Shown: positions 8,012-14,577, numbered from the stretch's first letter. The stretch: 15,255 nucleotides of DNA from Ruminococcus sp. (GCA_004556705.1 SFGA01000054.1:1-15255); one strand, 5' to 3'. Notes: generated by a model from the letters alone, not told the origin. Numbers and translations are program-made.

Positions 8012-8974
8012 ATGGCTGAAACAAAAAGCAGGATTTTATATATTCTAAAATACCTATGGCACAACACTGACGCCGAGCATTACGCCACAACCGGAGATAT
8101 TCTTACATACTTAAAGGAAAACGGTATTTCCTGTGACAGAAAAACGATACCGGGCGACATTGCGAAGCTCTGTGACATTGGCATTGATATTGAAGAAGAA
8201 AGAAGCCGTGAGAACCGCTATTCCCTGAGCAGCCATTTGTTTACATTGCCGGAAGTGAAGCTACTGATTGATGCGGTGGAATCCTCAAAGTTCATTACGG
8301 CAAAGAAAAGCTCGGAGCTTGCGAATAAGCTGTCGCAGATGACAAGCGTGTATCAGTCGGAAGGACTGAAAAGGAATATCTATATTTCCCAGCGTGTCAA
8401 ACCGATGAATGAGCAGATTTACTATTTGGTAGATAATATAAATACGGCAATCAACCAGGGCAAACAAATTTCGTTCCTGTATTTTCACTATAACCAATAC
8501 AGAGAGGAAGTTCCGAATAACAACGGTAAGCGCTATCATTTTTCCCCTTACTACCTTGTGTGGAATGAAGATCATTACTATGTGGTCGGCTTTTGTGAAA
8601 AACATCAGCGCATTACAACATTCCGAGTGGACAGGATGAAATCAATCAGTATTCTTTGTTCTGATGCAGTGCCGCAGCCAAAGGACTTTAATCTACCGGA
8701 CTTTACCCGTCAGGTATTTGATATGTACGACGGCACAAAAGAGAAAGTTACGCTGCTCTGCAAGAACGAGCTGATGAACTACATCGTAGATAAATTTGGA
8801 GATGAGGTTGAAACCTCGCCAACGGATAACAGCCATTTCAAGGCAGTCGTAGAAGTGTCCGTAAGCCAAACCTTCTTTGCGTGGGTGTTTCAGTTTAACG
8901 GAGATATTATAATTACAAATCCGTCAGCGGTTGTTTCAAGATACCGTGAAATGCTTGAAAACGCCTTGAAATAA
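8012..8974 (+). CDS. WYL-domain transcriptional regulator
   Basis: This 320-residue regulator has an N-terminal winged-helix DNA-binding domain (~1-65, with TGDILTYLKENGISCDRKTI as helix-turn-helix). A linker follows, then a WYL ligand-binding domain (~140-215) containing FSPYYLVWNEDHYYVVGFCE and FRVDRM, and a C-terminal WCX-like extension (~240-318). WYL proteins sense nucleic acids or small ligands and control stress, defence or mobile-element genes. The start is supported by GGAGG (8001-8005), and the gene follows the sortase by 18 bases, so it probably belongs to the same transcript. Its target is not shown by the sequence; the adjacent surface and sortase genes are the nearest candidates. 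Confidence 0.88.
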   Translation: MAETKSRILYILKYLWHNTDAEHYATTGDILTYLKENGISCDRKTIPGDIAKLCDIGIDIEEERSRENRYSLSSHLFTLPEVKLLIDAVESSKFITAKKSSELANKLSQMTSVYQSEGLKRNIYISQRVKPMNEQIYYLVDNINTAINQGKQISFLYFHYNQYREEVPNNNGKRYHFSPYYLVWNEDHYYVVGFCEKHQRITTFRVDRMKSISILCSDAVPQPKDFNLPDFTRQVFDMYDGTKEKVTLLCKNELMNYIVDKFGDEVETSPTDNSHFKAVVEVSVSQTFFAWVFQFNGDIIITNPSAVVSRYREMLENALK

Positions 8975-8995
8975 AGGAATATCGAACGGTTCAAA

Positions 8996-9031
8996 AAAAT
9001 GAGTTGGGTGAAAAAACGCCCAACTCATTTT
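8996..9031. terminator. Bidirectional rho-independent terminator
   Basis: AAAATGAGTTGGG (8996-9008) pairs perfectly with CCCAACTCATTTT (9019-9031). The stem extends by T-G and G-C pairs around an A6 loop, with flanking A and T tracts. It closes the surface/sortase/WYL transcript just before the repressor promoter. Confidence 0.85.
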
Positions 9032-9048
9032 CACTTTCCCCAAAAGCA

Positions 9049-9077
9049 TTGACTGTGAACAAGTGTTCGGATATAAT
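9049..9077 (+). promoter_or_regulatory. Sigma-A promoter of the immR-like gene
   Basis: TTGACT (9049-9054), a 17-base spacer and TATAAT (9072-9077) form a near-consensus promoter, 47 bases before the repressor ATG. Confidence 0.85.
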
Positions 9078-9088
9078 ATACTTACGGT

Positions 9089-9106
9089 ATTCGCAAATGA
9101 GCGAAT
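9089..9106. promoter_or_regulatory. Candidate operator, ATTCGC-N6-GCGAAT
   Basis: The inverted repeat ATTCGC AAATGA GCGAAT begins 12 bases after the -10 box, over the expected start of transcription. The same half-sites and spacing recur in the palindrome at 10151-10182. It is probably an autoregulatory site of the HTH protein encoded just downstream. Confidence 0.65.
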
Positions 9107-9123
9107 TTGAAAGGAGCTACCTT

Positions 9124-9492
9124 ATGGAAAATAACAAGACCTTTGGGAGGTTTTTGATTTCAAAGCGAATGGAACACGAAATGTCTGCTCGGCAGCTTGC
9201 TATCGCCCTTGATTATTCAGCCGTATATATCTGTGACATTGAAAAAGACCGCAGACCGGTTCCTGACGATATTCTTGAAAAGCTTCCCGCACTTCTCCAT
9301 CTGACCGAAGCAGAAACGGAGGAGATGTACGATTTGGCGGCAAGGTCAAGGAATACCGTAAGTGCAGATTTACCTGAATATATAATGGAAAAAGATATTG
9401 TCCGGGCTGCACTGAGAACCGCAAAGAAGCACAATGTAACCGATAAACAATGGGAAGATTTTATCCGCCGCATAACAAAGGAGTCCGACTAA
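9124..9492 (+). CDS. ImmR-like HTH repressor (XRE family)
   Basis: The start at 9124 follows AAAGGAG (9110-9116) and gives 122 residues. Residues ~6-60 are a Cro/CI-type helix-turn-helix: FGRFLISKRMEHEMSARQLA, then SAVYICDIEKDRRPVPDDI. The C-terminal half is helical. Paired with an HEXXH metallopeptidase directly downstream and near an integrase, it matches the ImmR/ImmA arrangement of ICEBs1-type elements, where ImmR represses excision and transfer genes until ImmA cleaves it. Its own promoter carries an inverted repeat that fits autoregulation. The frame is open further upstream to 9004, but that stretch crosses the terminator and the promoter. Confidence 0.85.
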   Translation: MENNKTFGRFLISKRMEHEMSARQLAIALDYSAVYICDIEKDRRPVPDDILEKLPALLHLTEAETEEMYDLAARSRNTVSADLPEYIMEKDIVRAALRTAKKHNVTDKQWEDFIRRITKESD

Positions 9493-9517
9493 TCTTTCGG
9501 ACAGAAAGGACGCAGCA

Positions 9518-10129
9518 GTGGCAACAGTATTCTATCGACCGCAGGCGCTTGAAACGATTGCCCGCCGTACATTAAGTGAATATGATCCAATGTATCTGAA
9601 CGGCAGTCCCCGTGCAGTGCCGATTGAAACAATCATCGAAAAGACTTTCGGTTTAAGAATAGAATACCAATATCTAACCAATGATGCCCGTGAGCTTGGC
9701 AGAATGATTTACGATAGCGGTATTACAACCTATTACAACCGGGAGATTATGGACTATGCCCTGATGAGAGTTGAAGGTGGTACTATGCTTATTGAAGCGG
9801 CTTTGCTGGAGGATGAGAAATCATACGGCAGACTTCGGTTCACCTTGGCTCACGAGCTGGCACATTACATTATACACAAGCAGATATTCAGCGGGACAGG
9901 CGTTGCCGCCGCTTTATATAACAATGATACCGACGAGGATGCAACAGAATGGCAGGCAAATTATCTTGCAAAGGCTATTCTTATGCCAAACGGTCAGATC
10001 AAACGCTGTTTCTACGCACTCCGCCCCGTGTGCAAAACAAAAAGCGCGTATGTCTGCAAAATGGCAGAAATCTTTGAAGTGTCAAAACAGGCAATGGAAA
10101 TCCGATTGAAGGACTTTGCCCTAATCTAA
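9518..10129 (+). CDS. ImmA/IrrE-family zinc metallopeptidase
   Basis: This 203-residue protein starts at GTG 9518, with AGAAAGGA 8 bases upstream. It has the zinc site HELAH (112-116), with a likely third ligand Glu144 in ATEWQANYLAKAILMP, a typical ImmA/IrrE pattern. In ICEBs1 and related phages, ImmA cleaves the ImmR repressor after DNA damage or cell-cell signalling. Here the gene follows the repressor gene by 25 bases, which supports that role. The C-terminus (MAEIFEVSKQAMEIRLKDF) is the conserved small helical end of the family. A terminator follows the stop codon immediately. Confidence 0.88.
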   Translation: MATVFYRPQALETIARRTLSEYDPMYLNGSPRAVPIETIIEKTFGLRIEYQYLTNDARELGRMIYDSGITTYYNREIMDYALMRVEGGTMLIEAALLEDEKSYGRLRFTLAHELAHYIIHKQIFSGTGVAAALYNNDTDEDATEWQANYLAKAILMPNGQIKRCFYALRPVCKTKSAYVCKMAEIFEVSKQAMEIRLKDFALI

Positions 10130-10148
10130 AATCCTGCGGGATTTTTTT
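10128..10148 (+). terminator. Rho-independent terminator after the immA-like gene
   Basis: The 7-bp stem AAAATCC / GGATTTT closes a TGCG loop and ends in a run of seven T. It overlaps the stop codon of the metallopeptidase gene. Confidence 0.7.
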
Positions 10149-10150
10149 AC

Positions 10151-10182
10151 TCTGTATATTCGCAAAGTTGCGAATATACAGA
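10151..10182. promoter_or_regulatory. Perfect 32-bp palindrome with second ATTCGC-N6-GCGAAT operator
   Basis: Arms TCTGTATATTCGCAA (10151-10165) and TTGCGAATATACAGA (10168-10182) are perfect inverted repeats around AG. The core matches the inverted repeat at 9089-9106 in half-site and spacing. The 2-base centre makes it a better protein-binding site than an RNA hairpin. It lies between the terminator and the zinc-ribbon gene; I could not assign a clear -35/-10 pair here. Confidence 0.7.
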
Positions 10183-10212
10183 ACAACAAAATTATACGAG
10201 GTGATAGCGTTG

Positions 10213-10407
10213 ATGACAGAAACTTGGAAGCCGATACCGATGTTCTGCCCCAACTGCGGAAAGATGAACTACGGATATAAAGGCATTGATGAAAAGATTA
10301 AATACGAATGTGACCGATGTATGGTCAAGTTCGTGCGGGTGCGAAAAGGCAGAAGGCACGATACGATTGAGATGTTCGCTCCTCCGGGACAGGAAAGCGT
10401 AATTTAA
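10213..10407 (+). CDS. Small zinc-ribbon protein
   Basis: This 64-residue protein has two CxxC pairs (FCPNCGKMN and ECDRCMVKF) that form a likely zinc ribbon, followed by a basic stretch (VRVRKGRRHD). GAGGTG at 10198-10203 supports a start at ATG 10213 or at TTG 10210. Small Cys-rich ribbon proteins of this size (such as KTR-type ones) are common in Tn916-like elements. It may bind DNA or a protein partner. The palindromic operator just upstream suggests control by the element's repressor. Confidence 0.65.
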   Translation: MTETWKPIPMFCPNCGKMNYGYKGIDEKIKYECDRCMVKFVRVRKGRRHDTIEMFAPPGQESVI

Positions 10408-10541
10408 GAAACTTAAAACTGAATACGGCGAAACGACGGTAAGGTCGGGCTGAAACAGAACCGCACTAAATCCTTATCAGGTCACTTGCTTTGAAAACAC
10501 TTCGGTCAGTTAATCCAGACCTGCGTAAAGCAAACATGAGA

Positions 10542-10596
10542 GGCTGCCGACAGGACAGATAGCCATAGGCTAACTCTGTCTTGCCGGTGGCTTTTT
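10542..10596 (+). terminator. Terminator-like hairpin or attenuator
   Basis: GGCTGCCGACAGGACAGA pairs imperfectly with TCTGTCTTGCCGGTGGC. An inner perfect stem, TAGCC-ATA-GGCTA, caps it, and TTTTT follows at 10592-10596. It lies about 110 bases before a start codon and so could act as an attenuator for the recombination operon. Confidence 0.5.
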
Positions 10597-10651
10597 GTTT
10601 TCGGCAGATGACTGAACAGCGAGGACTTTGTTACATAGCTGAATATCCGTG

Positions 10652-10697
10652 ATCTCCGAATTTTGAGTTCAACACCAAATTCAAAATTCAAAGGAGA
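10652..10697 (+). promoter_or_regulatory. Ribosome-site-sequestering hairpin
   Basis: ATCTCC (10652-10657) plus GAATTTTGA (10658-10666) is complementary to TCAAAATTC (10681-10689), AAA (a bulge) and GGAGAT (10692-10697). The last arm contains the ribosome site of the ATG at 10706. If folded, the hairpin would block translation of the sigma-like gene. Confidence 0.6.
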
Positions 10698-10705
10698 TTA
10701 CGAAA

Positions 10706-11251
10706 ATGAATACATACTATCTTTCTGCTCTTGATGAGCAATTCAAATACGATTGTAAGGTAATAAACCTGAGTTACGAATATCCCGGATATACAGGAGA
10801 GGAAAAATGGGCGATTATTACTGATTTAACCGAAGAAGAACTTAGTAAAAAGTATGAGGAGATAATCTCCTCGTATAGACCGTTTATTATTTTATCTTCT
10901 TTGTTCGGTAGCGTGCGAGCTGATTTTATTAGGAATGAAGATAAATTCATCAAACGAGCCAAACGGAGCATAAGTATTTTCGATTTCAGCGAGGAAACCG
11001 AAGAACATCATCCTGAAATAGCTGCAAACGATCTTGAAGAAGAGGCAATCTCAAATGAAACGGCAGAACAAGTCCAGGCTGCAATAGCTTTACTAAAGCC
11101 TATTCAACGGGAACGCCTTATCAAATATTTCTTTGAAGGAAAGAGTTTGCTTCAAATTGCCGCTGAAGAAGGGAAATCTTATTCAACTGTTTATGAATCG
11201 TATCAAGCTGCCTTGAAGAAACTGAAAAAAATATTTGAAAATACCCGATAA
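10706..11251 (+). CDS. Sigma-70 region 4-like regulator (Tn916 Orf7-type)
   Basis: This 181-residue protein has a C-terminal sigma-70 region-4-type helix-turn-helix (~128-178): ALLKPIQRERLIKYFFEGKS, then LLQIAAEEGKSYSTVYESYQ, then ALKKLKKIFE. The N-terminal half is acidic and lacks a recognisable sigma region 2, so it may be a sigma-like activator rather than a full sigma factor. In Tn916 a sigma-like gene (orf7) sits between the regulator genes and xis-int and promotes transcription of the transfer genes. The position here is equivalent. AAGGAGA at 10690-10696 is the ribosome site and lies within a possible hairpin. Confidence 0.75.
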   Translation: MNTYYLSALDEQFKYDCKVINLSYEYPGYTGEEKWAIITDLTEEELSKKYEEIISSYRPFIILSSLFGSVRADFIRNEDKFIKRAKRSISIFDFSEETEEHHPEIAANDLEEEAISNETAEQVQAAIALLKPIQRERLIKYFFEGKSLLQIAAEEGKSYSTVYESYQAALKKLKKIFENTR

Positions 11252-11340
11252 TTTGACCTCTCCCAGTCCGAACAAGTGAAGGGACTATTTCTTATCCGGA
11301 GAGAAACAACCTTCAAACTAATACATTTGAGAGGTTAAAT
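11251..11340 (+). promoter_or_regulatory. Switch-like leader of the MazF-like gene
   Basis: ATTTGACCTCTC (11251-11262) can pair over 12 bp (one G-U) with GAGAGGTTAAAT (11329-11340), which includes the ribosome site of the next gene. The same CTCTCC (11258-11263) can instead pair with GGAGAG (11298-11303), freeing the ribosome site. A further AGTCC/GGACT stem lies inside (11265-11269 and 11282-11286). Confidence 0.45.
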
Positions 11341-11343
11341 AAA

Positions 11344-11898
11344 ATGGAAGAAACAAATATCATCCGTAAGGTTAAGCGTGGCGAAATCTATTTATATGAT
11401 TTTGGGACAAATCCTGAGTCTATCCAAAACGGCGTAAGACCTGTTCTTGTCGTTCAATGCGATGAAGGCAATGAAGCGAGTACGACAACCATAATTGCGG
11501 CAATGACGACCGTAATTAAGAAACGCTATATGCCATCCCATATCGTATTGGGAGATAATTTCGGCTTGAGAGAGCCGTCAATGGTAATGCTTGAGCAGAT
11601 AAGAACGGTAAACCAGTCCGAACTGACAAAATACATCGGTTTTGTGGATAGCGAGTATCTACAAAAGAGAATCAATGTTGGGTTGAAGAAGGTTCTCGGC
11701 TTTTGGGTGGAAAGACCACCTAAACGCAAAAACGACATTCGGTGTCTTTGTAGTAAGTGCTTAAATGATTACAAATTTAATCCTGAGTATATCGTCAGAC
11801 GACTTGATCCGTTTGAGAATATCAAGCACCAGTGCGATAAATGTTCGGGCAGCGGTTACGACTACATTATATATGATAGAAGTTCCGTGCGGAGGTAG
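11344..11898 (+). CDS. MazF/PemK-like protein with C-terminal zinc ribbon
   Basis: Residues ~8-122 match the MazF/PemK fold: VKRGEIYLYDFGTNPESIQN, then GVRPVLVVQ, STTTIIAAMTT, PSMVMLEQIRTV and a final helix. Such proteins are usually mRNA endoribonuclease toxins. Residues ~130-184 add a Cys-rich tail: CLCSKC (134-139), a ~25-residue spacer, then CDKC (164-167), a likely zinc ribbon absent from ordinary ~110-residue MazF. No MazE-like antitoxin is adjacent: upstream is the sigma-like gene and downstream are xis-like genes. The stop codon overlaps a GTG of the next frame (TAGTG), so the gene is tightly linked to the recombination operon. It may be a regulator or an RNA-acting factor rather than a classical toxin. 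Confidence 0.8.
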   Translation: MEETNIIRKVKRGEIYLYDFGTNPESIQNGVRPVLVVQCDEGNEASTTTIIAAMTTVIKKRYMPSHIVLGDNFGLREPSMVMLEQIRTVNQSELTKYIGFVDSEYLQKRINVGLKKVLGFWVERPPKRKNDIRCLCSKCLNDYKFNPEYIVRRLDPFENIKHQCDKCSGSGYDYIIYDRSSVRR

Positions 11899-11903
11899 TG
11901 TCT

Positions 11904-12128
11904 ATGGAAGATAAAAACACTACCGTAAAAAAAGAGAGCGTCCCAATTTGGGAAAAATACGCCTTAACGATTTACGAAGCAACAGAGTATTTCAATATTG
12001 GAGAGCATCGTTTAAGGCAATTGGTAAGAGAAAACCGTCAAGCAGATTTTGTGCTATGGATAGGCACAAAGGTTGAAATTAAACGAGAGCTTTTTGAAAA
12101 GTTTCTTGATGAAATCAATGCCCTCTGA
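11904..12128 (+). CDS. Tn916 Xis-like excisionase, copy 1
   Basis: This 74-residue protein has the Tn916 Xis core: VPIWEKYALTIYEATEYFNI, then GEHRLRQLVRENRQADFVLW, then KVEIKRELFEKFLDEINAL. It is a winged-helix protein expected to bend DNA at the element ends and steer the integrase towards excision. The ATG at 11904 is preferred because GGAGG (11891-11895) is 8 bases upstream; a GTG at 11898 is only 2 bases from it. It is nearly as short as Tn916 Xis, with no extra domain. Confidence 0.8.
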   Translation: MEDKNTTVKKESVPIWEKYALTIYEATEYFNIGEHRLRQLVRENRQADFVLWIGTKVEIKRELFEKFLDEINAL

Positions 12129-12157
12129 TAATTATGCGTTTTGAAAAATCGCACATT

Positions 12158-12207
12158 TGTCAATATGCTCGTGACTTCGTATCATATATACGAAGCATGA
12201 GCTGACA
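12158..12207. other. Long inverted repeat between xis-like genes 1 and 2
   Basis: Three paired blocks nest around a 7-base loop: TGTCA/TGACA, GCTCGTG/CATGAGC (one G-U) and CTTCGTA/TACGAAG. A 4-base internal bulge and one unpaired A interrupt the left arm. There is no T-tract, so it is unlikely to be a terminator. It ends just before the next ribosome site (12215-12221) and could be a processing or binding site. Confidence 0.55.
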
Positions 12208-12229
12208 GATGATTAAGGAGGACAAGCCT

Positions 12230-12601
12230 ATGAAGAATAATTACATCTATGTACCCGGACTGAGTGAGAGTGTTGCCGATGAGGTAAAAAAGAAAAAGGA
12301 TGCTGAAGCACCGAGATTTATAACCGGAACGGGCGCAGTCAAGAAAGAAGCTGTTACACACGACAGAGGGGTTTTAAGAACTCGTAAGGTAGATGATCGG
12401 CAAAGTATTCAAATCCCTGTTTGGGAAAAGTACGCTTTGACTGTTAAAGAAGCGGCTGAATACTACAATATCGCTGAAACGAAATTGAGGGATTATCTGC
12501 TTGCCAATCGTGATGCACCTTTCGTCTTAAAAGGTGGAGCAAGGCTTTTGGTGAAACGCAAGATGTTTGAAATGTTCTTAGATGAAAGCAATATCATTTA
12601 G
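12230..12601 (+). CDS. Xis-like protein with N-terminal extension, copy 2
   Basis: This 123-residue protein starts at ATG 12230, 8 bases after AAGGAGG. Residues 62-121 repeat the Xis core: IPVWEKYALTVKEAAEYYNI, then AETKLRDYLLANRDAPFVLK, then RLLVKRKMFEMFLDESNII. A ~60-residue charged extension (with VADEVKKKKDAEAPRFITG) precedes it and is absent from Tn916 Xis. It could be a second directionality factor or a regulator that binds similar sites. The stop overlaps the ribosome site of copy 3. Confidence 0.75.
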   Translation: MKNNYIYVPGLSESVADEVKKKKDAEAPRFITGTGAVKKEAVTHDRGVLRTRKVDDRQSIQIPVWEKYALTVKEAAEYYNIAETKLRDYLLANRDAPFVLKGGARLLVKRKMFEMFLDESNII

Positions 12602-12610
12602 GAGGTCAGT

Positions 12611-12877
12611 ATGACTAATGAAACGAAAACCTTCTTACAAGGTGAGATTATGATAGATGCCGAAGGGCATAACCGCAAAATGCAAGAGCTTCCGATTTGG
12701 GAAAAACCGCTTTTAACGGTAGTAGAAGCGGCGAAATACTTTCAAATCGGTGAGAGCAATATTAGACGGCTCACAAGAGAACACAAAGGCAAAGACTTCG
12801 TCCTTTGGAAAGACAATCGGGTGTATATCCGAAGGAAAGAAATGGAGTCGTTTTTAGACACAATCAATGAGATATAG
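12611..12877 (+). CDS. Tn916 Xis-like excisionase, copy 3
   Basis: This 88-residue protein has its Xis core at residues 27-86: LPIWEKPLLTVVEAAKYFQI, then GESNIRRLTREHKGKDFVLW, then RVYIRRKEMESFLDTINEI. AGGAGG (12600-12605) supports ATG 12611; a later in-frame ATG (12650), after AAGGTGAG, is a possible alternative. It directly precedes the integrase, the position of Xis in Tn916, so it is the best candidate for the working excisionase. Confidence 0.8.
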   Translation: MTNETKTFLQGEIMIDAEGHNRKMQELPIWEKPLLTVVEAAKYFQIGESNIRRLTREHKGKDFVLWKDNRVYIRRKEMESFLDTINEI

Positions 12878-12890
12878 GAGGTAAAGAATT

Positions 12891-14159
12891 ATGGCAGAAA
12901 AAAGACGAGATAATAAAGGCAGGGTTTTGCGAGCAGGCGAATCGCAGCGGCCTGACGGTAAGTATGAATATAAGTATGCGGACAGTAACGGTGAGCGTCA
13001 TTCCGTATATAGTTGGAAACTCGTAGCAACCGACAAGGTTCCAGAAGGAAAGCAAGGCGGGACTTCGCTTCGTGATATGGAGAAGCAAATTCAGAAGGAC
13101 TTGGAGGACAACCTACTTATTTATCAAACCCGCAAGATGACACTCAATTCCTTTTGGGATCAATACATCGAACTCAAGAAAGAACTGAAAGAGTCCACGA
13201 GAACCAACTACATCTATATGTACGACAATTATGTTCGCCCTGACTTTGGCAAAAAGAACATCACCACAATCAAGTATAGTGATGTCAAGAAGTTTTATAT
13301 ATCCCTTATTCACGAAAGAGGGTTCAAGCCGAACAGTATGGAGATAATCAATACCATTCTGCATCCGGTATTCACTTCGGCGGTTCGTGACGGATATATA
13401 CGCAACAACCCTTCGGACGGCGTAATGGCAGATATTAAAAAGAGCCATACTTGGGAAAAGCCAAAGCGACACGCACTCACCGAGCAACAGCAAACGAAGT
13501 TCGTTGAGTTCACGGCACAATCCTATCAGTACAAGCATTGGCTGCCACTCTTTACAGTCCTGCTCGGTACGGGCGGACGAATCGGTGAGATACTCGGTTT
13601 AAGGTGGGAAGATTGTGACTTTCAAGGTAACATCATCAATATCAACCACACCCTTATTTATAGGAAGTACACGGACGAAGCATCGCACTTCGCAATAACC
13701 ACTCCAAAAACAAAATCAGGTGTCAGAATAATTCCGATGCTTTCCGATGTAAAGGCGGCTCTCACAGAAGAATACAAGGAGCAGCTTGAGAGTGGATTTA
13801 ATGAGAGCGTTGTAGACGGGTACTCAGGCTTTATATTCAAATCAAGATACAACACGGTATTATCCCCACATTGTGTTAATCGAGCGATAGACCGAATAAT
13901 CAAAGCGTGTAATGCGAAAGAGGAAGAAGATGCAAAAGCGGAAGGTCGAGAACCTGAACTGTTACCGCATTTCAGTTGCCACCATTTGCGACATACATTC
14001 TGCACTCGTTTCTGCGAAAACGAAACTAACCTGAAGGTAATTCAGGAGATTATGGGACACGCAGATATTACAACCACGATGGACATATATAACGAAGCAA
14101 CAAAGGATAAGAAGATGGAGTCCTTTGCAGGGCTTGAGGGGAAAATCAAGATACGATGA
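12891..14159 (+). CDS. int: Tn916-type tyrosine integrase
   Basis: This 422-residue recombinase catalyses integration and excision. Residues ~1-75 form the arm-type DNA-binding domain (DNKGRVLRAGESQRPDGKYE). Residues ~84-180 are the SAM-like core-binding domain. Residues ~195-410 are the catalytic domain, with Arg230 (GGRIGE), Lys273 or Lys275 (TPKTKSG), His364 and Arg367 (CHHLRHTF), His390 (MGHADITTT) and the nucleophile Tyr400 (MDIYNEA). All catalytic residues are present, so the enzyme looks functional. AGGAGG at 12876-12881 gives the start. The order xis-int at the element end matches Tn916. Confidence 0.95.
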   Translation: MAEKRRDNKGRVLRAGESQRPDGKYEYKYADSNGERHSVYSWKLVATDKVPEGKQGGTSLRDMEKQIQKDLEDNLLIYQTRKMTLNSFWDQYIELKKELKESTRTNYIYMYDNYVRPDFGKKNITTIKYSDVKKFYISLIHERGFKPNSMEIINTILHPVFTSAVRDGYIRNNPSDGVMADIKKSHTWEKPKRHALTEQQQTKFVEFTAQSYQYKHWLPLFTVLLGTGGRIGEILGLRWEDCDFQGNIININHTLIYRKYTDEASHFAITTPKTKSGVRIIPMLSDVKAALTEEYKEQLESGFNESVVDGYSGFIFKSRYNTVLSPHCVNRAIDRIIKACNAKEEEDAKAEGREPELLPHFSCHHLRHTFCTRFCENETNLKVIQEIMGHADITTTMDIYNEATKDKKMESFAGLEGKIKIR

Positions 14160-14162
14160 AAA

Positions 14163-14197
14163 AAGGGAGCTTACCACAAAACGGTGATAGGCTCCTT
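14163..14197 (+). terminator. Weak hairpin after int
   Basis: GGAGC (14166-14170) pairs with GCTCC (14191-14195), extended inwards by TTACC with GGTGA and outwards by AA with TT, with bulges. The following T content is poor, so termination would be inefficient. Confidence 0.4.
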
Positions 14198-14309
14198 GAT
14201 TTCTGTGTAAGAATATGTTATACTGTATAAACAAATAAAGGTTTACGTGGCAAATAGTCGGGGGTATCCGAGATGTGCTTCTTTGTTGGACAATGAAAAC
14301 ACCCTCGTT

Positions 14310-14333
14310 TTTTTACGACAATTTTTACGACAA
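14310..14333. repeat. 12-bp tandem repeat, candidate integrase arm site
   Basis: TTTTTACGACAA occurs twice with no gap (14310-14321 and 14322-14333), 150 bases after int. Tn916-type integrases bind short direct repeats near the element ends through their N-terminal domain. The T-rich start and the position fit such an arm site. Confidence 0.55.
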
Positions 14334-14577
14334 ACCAAATAAAGTTATGACATCTTATAGAGAGGTTAAATCAGGGTATAAGATACTCTCCCTTGAAATC
14401 CCCACAATGAAGAGCTTACCGAACGACAAGTAAGAAAAACCCAGTGTTTATGCGGGATTGAGGCATTTGAGTACGTCAAAGGACGCATTAAAAGACGTAT
14501 TTTGGCATAGTCATTTACATCAGTATGAAAGAGTATACAATCTGAAAAGAATAAGATTCAATCGAATATGAACTGCT

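Larger units (their letters stand above)
10408..10705 (+). other. Structured non-coding region before the sigma-like gene
   Basis: No convincing gene is seen in these ~300 bases. The region holds a branched hairpin with a T-tract (10542-10596) and a stem that can cover the next ribosome site (10652-10697). CTGCCGA (10544-10550) can alternatively pair with TCGGCAG (10601-10607), so two RNA folds compete. The stretch 10408-10540 has no feature I can name. Confidence 0.45.

Noticed and set aside
9004..9123. N-terminal extension of the ImmR-like frame
   Set aside because: It would translate across the terminator and the promoter; ATG 9124 has a good ribosome site.
10168..10212. TTG start at 10168 for the zinc-ribbon protein
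   Set aside because: It lies inside the palindrome and has no ribosome site; the start near 10213 has GAGGTG upstream.
12864..14234. Several - strand ORFs opposite the integrase
   Set aside because: They are antisense to a gene with all catalytic residues in place and carry no recognisable motifs.
14360..14371. GAGAGGTTAAAT, also present at 11329-11340
   Set aside because: A 12-base match between two places in 15 kb is expected by chance and the contexts differ.
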